Origin: an uncultured Lentisphaeria bacterium
Lineage (GTDB): Bacteria; Verrucomicrobiota; Lentisphaeria; Victivallales; Victivallaceae
Assembly (NCBI GenBank): GCA_903821255.1
Contig: CAIJKT010000819.1
Location: forward strand, 1-6,657
Length of the DNA: 6,657 bases
Reading direction: 5' to 3'
A model generated the notes under the pieces. That model did not search any database, was not told the origin of the DNA, and saw only the letters and a list, made by a program, of their open reading frames with translations. Positions 1 through 5,885 of the stretch are shown here, one piece after another (position 1 is the stretch's first letter; each line of letters begins with the position of its first letter). The position numbers and the translations under genes are program-made.

Positions 1-46
1 AACCGTATCAGGCATTAATCTGGAACGAGTGGCGGCAGATGCGCGG
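1..46 (+). repeat. Direct repeat with 1011-1056 (paralogous permease N-termini)
   Basis: Bases 1-46 and 1011-1056 agree at 41 of 46 positions by eye. Both encode the N-terminal cytoplasmic segment PYQALIWNEWR(Q/R)MRG of the two permeases. After this block the two genes diverge strongly at DNA level, although their proteins remain recognisably related. It is a coding homology, not a mobile repeat. Confidence 0.6.
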
Positions 47-1010
47 CAATGTTATGGCACTGGGCGGCGTTACTGTTCTCTTGTGGCTGCTGTTATTGCT
101 CGGCAGTTTCAATAACATGCTGGCTGAATATGCCGAAATGGTCGCTGTCGCGCTGATAATCTGTCTGCTGCTTTTATATAGCGTCGTGCTGGGCGATTCA
201 TTTGCCCGGGAATTCGGACAGAAAACCGATTGTTTTCTGCTGGAACTGCCAATAACGCCGACTAAAATTTTCTTCTGTAAATATTGCGCCAGCCTGATGG
301 CTTTTCTGGCGCTGTCGGCTGTTAATGCTCTGATAATGTCGCAAATGATAATATTACGCGCGGAAAATATGCCTCATCCCTCGAAGTATAATTCCCTGTT
401 GCTTGGCCTCGTTATTTTGTTATGGATACCAGTCCACGGCACAGTCTTTCTGGCATCACTTTTAGGGAGAAAACCCGGCAACGGCATTGTCACAATAATC
501 ATAATGCCGCTGTTGTATTTATTGCTGTTTCCCGGAACAATGGCAGTAACCATGTTTTTTGTCAAAGATGACGATATATGGATTATTTCATGCTTTTGGC
601 TTACACTCATTCCTTTATACGGCATCTGCCTGGGATTCGGCTGGTATCTATGGACTTTCCGGATTGCCTGCGGGAAAAAAGTTCTGAAACCGGTTATAGT
701 CGTATTGATTCTCATGTTCATCGTGCCGTGGTTATTGTACGGCGCCGCTTATCTTTATTTCAACCTGAGTTATAATTTGGCCGTCCGTGAGGCCGAGGCC
801 GCCGGAATTGATCCAGTCAACACAATCAGACATGTATCGAGTGATTATTTTGAGTGCCAAGTCACTCATTCAACATATTATGCATCGCTGGAATCTACAC
901 TTTGTCTTCCAAGATATTTTCAACGCGCTGCCGAAGAACTGCGTAGGAAAATTAGATGGATTTCTGCAAACACAAACATTAAAACAGCAAAACCGGAGGG
1001 AGCGAAATGA
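1..1010 (+). CDS. ABC transporter permease subunit, ABC-2-like (5' end cut by window edge)
   Basis: An integral membrane protein, probably one of two permease halves of the ABC exporter-type complex encoded here. The reading frame is open from base 3 (Pro-Tyr-Gln-Ala-Leu-Ile-Trp-Asn-Glu-Trp-Arg), twelve codons before the first in-window ATG at 39. These residues match residues 3-13 of the next gene, so the real start is most likely an ATG four bases before the window, giving about 337 residues. Counting from the ATG at 39, hydrophobic helices lie near 6-27, 31-52, 83-105, 118-142, 148-174, 179-205 and 218-240. The stretch between helices 2 and 3 (E58, TD at 63-64, FLLELP, KIFFCKY) resembles the cytoplasmic coupling region of ABC-2 permeases and is shared with the next protein. 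Seven helices with the N-terminus inside would put the last ~80 residues outside the cytoplasm. This tail is much shorter than in the neighbour and resembles no domain I know. The stop overlaps the next start (ATGA). Family assignment is fairly sure; substrate is unknown. Confidence 0.8.
   Translation, partial: PYQALIWNEWRQMRGNVMALGGVTVLLWLLLLLGSFNNMLAEYAEMVAVALIICLLLLYSVVLGDSFAREFGQKTDCFLLELPITPTKIFFCKYCASLMAFLALSAVNALIMSQMIILRAENMPHPSKYNSLLLGLVILLWIPVHGTVFLASLLGRKPGNGIVTIIIMPLLYLLLFPGTMAVTMFFVKDDDIWIISCFWLTLIPLYGICLGFGWYLWTFRIACGKKVLKPVIVVLILMFIVPWLLYGAAYLYFNLSYNLAVREAEAAGIDPVNTIRHVSSDYFECQVTHSTYYASLESTLCLPRYFQRAAEELRRKIRWISANTNIKTAKPEGAK
995..1000 (+). promoter_or_regulatory. Shine-Dalgarno site for the second permease
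   Basis: GGAGGG lies six bases before the ATG at 1007, inside the last codons of the first permease gene. It fixes the start of the second permease and supports coupled translation across the ATGA overlap. Confidence 0.75.
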
Positions 1011-2974
1011 AACCATATCAGGCGCTAATCTGGAACGAATGGCGGCGGATGCGCGGGATGTTTCTGGCAGCGGCGGGAGCAATGGCGCTGCTGTACTTGG
1101 CTCTATTTGTCTTAGGCATGTTACGCGTCCGCGACATTGATACGGCCGCCCTGCTGATTTCATACCTGTTGCCGGACTTGCTGGCCTTAATCGGGTTCGG
1201 GGCATTTCAAGGCGAATTAAAAAGCCGGACGGACAGCTTCCTGTTGTCGCTGCCAATCAGCCGGGGCAAGATTTTCTGGTGCAAATATTTATTCAGTCTT
1301 AGTCTGTATGCAGTGCTGGCTGCGCTTTCCTGCGCATTGTTTTTTCCGCTTGCGATGCCAATCGTTGGCGGTTTCACGATAGTTATTGCAATAATGTGGC
1401 CGGCCATACACGTCATGGCGGTCGTTAATCCGCTAATGCAGAACAGCCCCGGCGGCAAAGCCGGCTGCTGGGCGTTCGCGTTTGCCTTTCCGGCGCTGTT
1501 CATCGGGATACAGGCCATTGTGGCGCTGTATCCGTGCAATGAACTGCGCTGGATAGGAATCTCCATATCCATAACTTCCCTCCTTCTTTGGTTTTTAGTT
1601 CTCGGCATGGGGTATTATCTATGGGGAAGTTACCTCGCGCTCAAGCAAAACGTTCTGCGGTTGCTGCTTGCCGCCGCCGGAACATTGATCATCTTCTCCG
1701 CAATATTATTCACGGCGGCATATGTTTATTCCGGCTGGAATTTGGCGGCGTCTAAACGCGCAGCGCTGGCCGCCGGGCTGGAACTGGAGAGGAAGCCGGT
1801 GGAAGCGACGCCGGAAGCAAAAAATGACGCATTGCAGATATTGGATTCCCTGCAACAATACCAGGGGCGGCTTGAGGCCGTCAAACCTGAACTGCCGTCG
1901 CTGTCAGGCAGAAACAGCAATGGCGGTTATACCTGGCGTCCCGTTCCCGGCGATATGAAAGCGATGCGGCAGGCAGCAGATTTTATTCTCAACGATGCCA
2001 GCGCGGTAAAACTGTATGCTGATTTGCTCCAGATACTTAACAAGCCGGGTTGCCGGTTCGGCGGCACTTCTTTAATGCAAAAGCTTCCCAGTACGAATTT
2101 ATCGGCGGTTGAGCCAATCCGGAACTTTTTGCATGACCGCGCCTATGCGCTGGAACTGGGCGGCCATACCTCAGAAGCATTTGCATGTCTGGATTTGCTT
2201 GATAAACTTGCCGTTGCCGTTGGTTACCGCCGCAACAGCATGGGCTGGCTTACGCTTTCTAAATTAAGAATCGCTGTAAATATCGGGCCGGATACCATGG
2301 CGGGAGTAAAATATTATGAAAAATTACTCCATGAACTTGCCTCCATACGTCCGGAATTTTATGACGATACCGTTACATGGCTGAAATACACTGCCGACAC
2401 GTTTACGATATCACGCGGACCGCTGCGGCCTTTCCTTGAATTTGGAGCTTTTCTGCTGAAACCGCGCTATCAGGAGAGCCTTGTCAATCTTCTCCGCTGG
2501 CAAATTGCTTATAAACAATTATTCGAGCAGGCGGCAACGGCGAAATACGCGGATGTCTATCTCCGCATGTTGAATTTGAACAGGCTTGCCCCCCTTATCA
2601 TTTCGGTGTCTCCATATCAAATCCAGCAATGCTACGGTCAGCGGGGTGATATTGCAAACATGCAACTGTATCTGGCGCTGAAAATATACAAAGCGAAATA
2701 TGGTCGTTTTCCGGAAACTCTGGCGCAGCTTGCGCCGGAAATTCTGCCGGAGATTCCGCTCAGACCGATAACTGGAAAAAATTTTGGATACCATACTGAG
2801 GACAATGGCTTCTCGCTGCAAACAGAATCTTTTCTGTCAACATCTAAAAAAGTAGAACCTGTCACATATTCATATCATACCTGGGATAAAACCGCATCTG
2901 AAGCGGAAACACCGCCTTCGCATGGAAACAAAAAACGGGCCGTATTGACCAATAGCAAGGAGAAAACAAAATGA
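1007..2974 (+). CDS. ABC-2-like permease fused to a large C-terminal, probably extracytoplasmic region with pseudopilin-like motif
   Basis: A 655-residue membrane protein with two parts. Residues 1-245 form a permease related to the preceding gene: a cytoplasmic N-terminus (PYQALIWNEWRRMRG), then hydrophobic helices near 17-38, 47-67, 94-118, 121-143, 154-175, 183-206 and 218-241. The coupling-type segment between helices 2 and 3 contains E70, TD at 75-76, FLLSLP and KIFWCKY. Seven helices put residues ~245-655 outside the cytoplasm. That region is soluble-looking and mainly helical between ~270 and 550. Near 552-608 it holds LALKIYKAKYGRFPETLAQL, then LPEIP, a GK and an FGY strand, the pattern of the C-terminal fold of type II secretion pseudopilins (GspG), found on many PVC-group proteins. 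The last ~45 residues are polar and lysine-rich. ABC-2 permeases usually have about 250-400 residues, so the extra part is large. The start is set by GGAGGG at 995-1000; the stop overlaps the ATPase start (ATGA). Permease role likely; function of the C-terminal region unknown. Confidence 0.8.
   Translation: MKPYQALIWNEWRRMRGMFLAAAGAMALLYLALFVLGMLRVRDIDTAALLISYLLPDLLALIGFGAFQGELKSRTDSFLLSLPISRGKIFWCKYLFSLSLYAVLAALSCALFFPLAMPIVGGFTIVIAIMWPAIHVMAVVNPLMQNSPGGKAGCWAFAFAFPALFIGIQAIVALYPCNELRWIGISISITSLLLWFLVLGMGYYLWGSYLALKQNVLRLLLAAAGTLIIFSAILFTAAYVYSGWNLAASKRAALAAGLELERKPVEATPEAKNDALQILDSLQQYQGRLEAVKPELPSLSGRNSNGGYTWRPVPGDMKAMRQAADFILNDASAVKLYADLLQILNKPGCRFGGTSLMQKLPSTNLSAVEPIRNFLHDRAYALELGGHTSEAFACLDLLDKLAVAVGYRRNSMGWLTLSKLRIAVNIGPDTMAGVKYYEKLLHELASIRPEFYDDTVTWLKYTADTFTISRGPLRPFLEFGAFLLKPRYQESLVNLLRWQIAYKQLFEQAATAKYADVYLRMLNLNRLAPLIISVSPYQIQQCYGQRGDIANMQLYLALKIYKAKYGRFPETLAQLAPEILPEIPLRPITGKNFGYHTEDNGFSLQTESFLSTSKKVEPVTYSYHTWDKTASEAETPPSHGNKKRAVLTNSKEKTK
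2957..2962 (+). promoter_or_regulatory. Shine-Dalgarno site for the ABC ATPase
   Basis: AAGGAG lies eight bases before the ATG at 2971, within the end of the second permease gene. With the ATGA overlap it supports translational coupling of permease and ATPase. Confidence 0.75.
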
Positions 2975-3897
2975 GTGAAAACAGCAATGCGATAGTGGCG
3001 CGGGGAGTACAGAAGGCTTATGTGCGGAAAAAAGAAGTCGTCAAAGGGCTGGATCTGACGGTTAAGCGCGGCGCGGTGTATGCGCTGCTCGGCTGCAACG
3101 GCGTCGGCAAGACTACTTCCATCCGGATGATTACCGGTCAACTGACGCCTGACGCCGGCGAAATTTCCGTTCTCGGTCTGGACCCGGTGAAGGACGCCGT
3201 CAAACTGCGGCGGAAGATGGCGTATGTGGCGGAAGGGCAGAAACTTTACGACTGGATGAATATTGACGACCTGATCCGGTTCGTCAAATCCTTTTACCTG
3301 GAATGGGATGATAAAATTTGCACGCATCTGCTGAAAATGTTCGAACTGCCGCAAGGCGTCAAATTGAAAGACTATTCGCGTGGGATGTATACCAAGGCGG
3401 CGCTGCTGGCGGCGCTGTGCCGCGATCCGGATCTGCTGATTCTGGACGACCCGATGCTGGGGCTGGACACGGCGGCGCGGCGCGAATTCATGCGCGGCGT
3501 GGTTGACGCAATCCACGAATTCGAACGGACGGTAATTTTTTCCACTCATATCATTCCGGAAATCGAGGCACTTTCGGATTATGCCGGAATCATGGTTGAC
3601 GGACGGCTGGTACTGGAAGCTCCGGTTGACGAAATCAAGGCGTCATTTCGAGAAATACGACTGCCGGCAGATGCGGAGAATATTCCGTCACTGCCGAATA
3701 TTGTCAGCATCCGGGACACCGGAGAGGACAAGATAATCATCGTCAAAGGGGTGGAAAGCGAAATGACGGCGGCGCTTCATCAGGCCGGATTAAGATTTTT
3801 CACGGTCAATGCGATGCCGCTGGAAGATATCTTCCTGGCGGTGACCGCCAAAATCAAAAGTCCGGAGCCGGACGGGGTGTCAAAAATCACCGATTAG
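2971..3897 (+). CDS. ABC transporter ATP-binding protein (partner of the two upstream permeases)
   Basis: The 308-residue cytoplasmic ATPase that should power the transporter. The nucleotide-binding domain covers roughly residues 7-220: Walker A GCNGVGKTT at 41-49, a Q-loop region YVAEGQKLYDWM at 85-96, the signature position YSRGM at 135-139 in place of LSGGQ, Walker B LLILD at 155-159, the D-loop GLD at 164-166 and the H-loop histidine H193 in STH. The residue after Walker B, usually the catalytic Glu, is Asp (D160), and the usual Q-loop Gln seems to be E88. Both are conservative and I believe such variants occur in relatives of this exporter-type family, so activity is not ruled out. Residues ~221-308 form a C-terminal extension typical of ATPases paired with ABC-2 permeases. 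It resembles the COG1131-type ATPases that include YtrB and NatA. The start has AAGGAG eight bases upstream and overlaps the permease stop. The cargo is unknown. Confidence 0.93.
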   Translation: MSENSNAIVARGVQKAYVRKKEVVKGLDLTVKRGAVYALLGCNGVGKTTSIRMITGQLTPDAGEISVLGLDPVKDAVKLRRKMAYVAEGQKLYDWMNIDDLIRFVKSFYLEWDDKICTHLLKMFELPQGVKLKDYSRGMYTKAALLAALCRDPDLLILDDPMLGLDTAARREFMRGVVDAIHEFERTVIFSTHIIPEIEALSDYAGIMVDGRLVLEAPVDEIKASFREIRLPADAENIPSLPNIVSIRDTGEDKIIIVKGVESEMTAALHQAGLRFFTVNAMPLEDIFLAVTAKIKSPEPDGVSKITD

Positions 3898-3936
3898 AAC
3901 CGGATAATTTCAAGGGCAGACCGTCACTTTGCAAAA

Positions 3937-4803
3937 TTAAGCGATCTCTTTCAGCTTTCTGGCGGTATTACGTGCCAGCTCCATATCGGGCAGCACCAGG
4001 TCCGGCAGGCGGCAGAACGGAATCATTTCCGCGGTAACCGGACCGGTAAATCCAATTTTATCCAGTTCGGCGATCACCTCTTTGAAATTGACTTCGCCGT
4101 CAGTCAGGTCGTCACCGAAGCCGTGAAGTCCGCCGCCGCAGTCCTGTCCCCGGAAATTTTTGAAGTGTACCGCCTTGATGCGCCTGCCGAGAATCGCAAT
4201 CCAGTGTTCGGGAAAACCGGACGGCAACACATTGCCGACATCAAAATAGCTGCCGATGAAATCCGATTTGAACTGGTCGATATAACATTTCATTTCAATC
4301 GGCGACAACAGAAATTTATTCCAGACGTTTTCAATACAGATGTTCACTTTCAATTTTTCGGCCAGCGGCAGAAGCTGCTTCAAAGACTCCGTGGAATTAT
4401 CCCAGACGGTCTGGTACGGCACGACGGGGCGCGACGGGTCCCAGGCAACCTGTACCGCTCCGGGTACGACCAGAATGTTTTCCACGCCCAGCCAGTTCGC
4501 CGCCTGAAGGTATTTCCGGGTGAACTCGATTGCCCTGCCGCGTTCAGCGGCATCCGGCGACCCGAGTGATAACCCCCAGTAAGTGCCGGTAGCCATTGAG
4601 CGCAGTCCGATATTTTGTGCTTTTGCATAGTCTGCAATTTTCCGGCATTCCTGCTCGGAGATGTCAGTCTTAATGCATCCGTCAAAAGTCAGTTCGATGC
4701 CGTCAAGCCCCATTGACCCGGCGTCATCAATTGCGGCAAATGCGCTTTTATCTCCGGTAAATCCGCCTAGAACCCAATAATTTATAGCTTTGTAATATTT
4801 CAT
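3937..4803 (-). CDS. Sugar phosphate isomerase/epimerase-family TIM-barrel protein
   Basis: A 288-residue cytoplasmic protein of the xylose-isomerase-like / AP endonuclease 2 TIM-barrel superfamily, whose members isomerise or epimerise sugars and keto-sugars, usually with a divalent metal. The four expected metal ligands are visible, each in its own strand-end motif: E158 (ICIENVWN), D188 (YFDVGN), H213 (VHFKNF) and E259 (TAEM). An early GIELTFDG at 35-42 marks a barrel strand. Length fits the family (about 270-300). The ATG at 4803 is preferred because GAGGTG lies just upstream. An in-frame TTG at 4815 would add four residues and overlap the upstream stop, but has no ribosome site. It is the last gene of a minus-strand set behind two Gfo/Idh/MocA oxidoreductases, a common pairing in sugar, inositol or glycoside catabolism. 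Specific candidates (3-epimerase, hydroxypyruvate isomerase, inosose dehydratase, keto-glycoside enzymes) cannot be separated here. Confidence 0.88.
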   Translation of the reverse strand: MKYYKAINYWVLGGFTGDKSAFAAIDDAGSMGLDGIELTFDGCIKTDISEQECRKIADYAKAQNIGLRSMATGTYWGLSLGSPDAAERGRAIEFTRKYLQAANWLGVENILVVPGAVQVAWDPSRPVVPYQTVWDNSTESLKQLLPLAEKLKVNICIENVWNKFLLSPIEMKCYIDQFKSDFIGSYFDVGNVLPSGFPEHWIAILGRRIKAVHFKNFRGQDCGGGLHGFGDDLTDGEVNFKEVIAELDKIGFTGPVTAEMIPFCRLPDLVLPDMELARNTARKLKEIA

Positions 4804-4807
4804 CTGA

Positions 4808-4813
4808 CACCTC
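4808..4813 (-). promoter_or_regulatory. Shine-Dalgarno site deciding the start of the TIM-barrel gene
   Basis: On the minus strand GAGGTG precedes the ATG at 4803 by four bases (six from GAGG). It overlaps the stop of the upstream oxidoreductase gene and favours this ATG over the TTG at 4815. Confidence 0.6.
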
Positions 4814-5864
4814 AATATTTGATTTTTACGGTTTTGCGCTTATCTGCGGACTGCTGTTCAGCCGTGATGATTATCATGGAATCCAGCATTTCATCCAGCG
4901 TAATGAATTTGTCCGGACGCTTGTTCTTTTGAACGCAGCCGAGGAAATAGTCAAGTTCTTCATGCCAGCCGGTGGGCAGTTGAGGATTGGCCGGTTTCGG
5001 CTCTTCGACTTTGCCGTTTTCATAATAAATTTTGAACCCGGCGGAATTAAACAGAACAGTGGCTTTTTCGCAAATGATCTGGAAGCTCATTTCGAACGGC
5101 ACACCTTTAGTCGCCAGCCAGCCGCCTTCAGCCGCAACCAGCGTTCCATTGCCGAAATCGTAATTGGTAATGACATGGTCCATCGTGCCGTCGCTGCTTA
5201 TCGAATTGACCCCGAACGCAGTAACCGCCAGCGGACGTCCGAAAAAGAATCTGACCGCATCGGTATCGTGGAGGTGCAGGTCCAGCAGCGCGCCGCCGCT
5301 GAGTTTGCCGTCCATAAACCAGTTCTTCCAGGCATTGCCCGCGATATTGGGTGAAAGGCGGGTAAAAGTGGCGCTGCGCAGTTTGCCGAGCTTGCCGGAC
5401 TTGTAAAGTTCCCTGGCATAAGTGTATTCCGGCCAATATCTGATGCACATACCTACCGAGAAGAACTTGTCGCTTTTTCCGGCTTCGGCGATGATCGCTC
5501 TGGCTTCTTTTACATTACGGGCCAGCGGCTTCTCACAAAAAACGTGCTTCCCTGCTTTAAGGGCGGCTAACACATATTGACAATGCAGAAACGTCGGCAC
5601 GCAGATATCGACGACGTCCACGTCCGGATCATTGATCAGGTCCATGCCGTCGGCATAAGTTTTTATTCCGGTCAAATCCAGCGGCCTGCTGTTATCCCCG
5701 CCGCCGATGTTGCCGATAACCCTGCGGATGTCGCCTTTGCGTTTAGCGGCATCGACGTCCGCGATCGCGGTGATTTCCGCTTTCGGGTTCGATTTATGGA
5801 TGCCGTAATGGGTTGTACCCATGAACCCCAGCCCGATAATCCCGACTTTTACTTTTTTAGCCAT
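4812..5864 (-). CDS. Gfo/Idh/MocA family NAD(P)-dependent oxidoreductase
   Basis: A 350-residue cytoplasmic dehydrogenase of the glucose-fructose oxidoreductase / inositol dehydrogenase / MocA family, which oxidises or reduces sugars, polyols or their derivatives. The N-terminal Rossmann fold shows GLGFMG at 11-16. The second strand ends in AD (D36), which suggests NAD rather than NADP. The family's EKP motif is at 111-113 with catalytic K112. The C-terminal domain carries GGALLDLHLHDTD at 190-202. D195 and H199 have the D-x-x-x-H spacing of the catalytic Asp and His of Bacillus inositol dehydrogenase. A Gly-rich insertion (about 50-60) precedes the third strand. Length is normal for the family. 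It lies 21 bases after a close paralog and 8 bases before the TIM-barrel gene, on the same strand, so an operon is likely. GGGGA six bases upstream supports the start. The true substrate cannot be read from the sequence; inositol is only one option. Confidence 0.93.
   Translation of the reverse strand: MAKKVKVGIIGLGFMGTTHYGIHKSNPKAEITAIADVDAAKRKGDIRRVIGNIGGGDNSRPLDLTGIKTYADGMDLINDPDVDVVDICVPTFLHCQYVLAALKAGKHVFCEKPLARNVKEARAIIAEAGKSDKFFSVGMCIRYWPEYTYARELYKSGKLGKLRSATFTRLSPNIAGNAWKNWFMDGKLSGGALLDLHLHDTDAVRFFFGRPLAVTAFGVNSISSDGTMDHVITNYDFGNGTLVAAEGGWLATKGVPFEMSFQIICEKATVLFNSAGFKIYYENGKVEEPKPANPQLPTGWHEELDYFLGCVQKNKRPDKFITLDEMLDSMIIITAEQQSADKRKTVKIKY
5261..5300. repeat. Near-identical block shared with 6341-6380 (active site of paralogous oxidoreductases)
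   Basis: Bases 5261-5300 and 6341-6380, exactly 1080 bases apart, differ at only 3 of 40 positions; flanking sequence is clearly less alike. The block encodes the GGALL..HLHDTD active-site segment on the minus strand. It reflects gene duplication with strong constraint or later exchange between copies, not a mobile element. Confidence 0.6.
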
Positions 5865-5870
5865 TTTTTT

Positions 5871-5875
5871 TCCCC
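5871..5875 (-). promoter_or_regulatory. Shine-Dalgarno-like site for the second oxidoreductase gene
   Basis: On the minus strand GGGGA precedes a run of A and the ATG at 5864 with a six-base gap. It sits in the 21-base space after the upstream paralog's stop. Confidence 0.55.
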
Positions 5876-5885
5876 GCTTTTGATT

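Noticed and set aside
870..1256. Open 128-codon frame on the minus strand across the permease-permease junction
   Set aside because: It is antisense to the two well-supported permease genes, and its product has no recognisable features.
2875..3549. Open 224-codon frame on the minus strand opposite the ABC ATPase
   Set aside because: It lies antisense to a gene with all ABC motifs. Its translation is rich in Arg, Gln and His and lacks any recognisable domain, as expected for a shadow frame.
3898..3936. Possible bidirectional terminator between the convergent operons
   Set aside because: I looked for an inverted repeat followed by T or A runs in the 39-base gap and its flanks and found only very short, weak pairings.
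4804..4815. TTG at 4815 as start of the TIM-barrel gene, overlapping the upstream stop
   Set aside because: No Shine-Dalgarno site precedes it, while the ATG at 4803 has GAGGTG upstream, and the family needs no extra residues.
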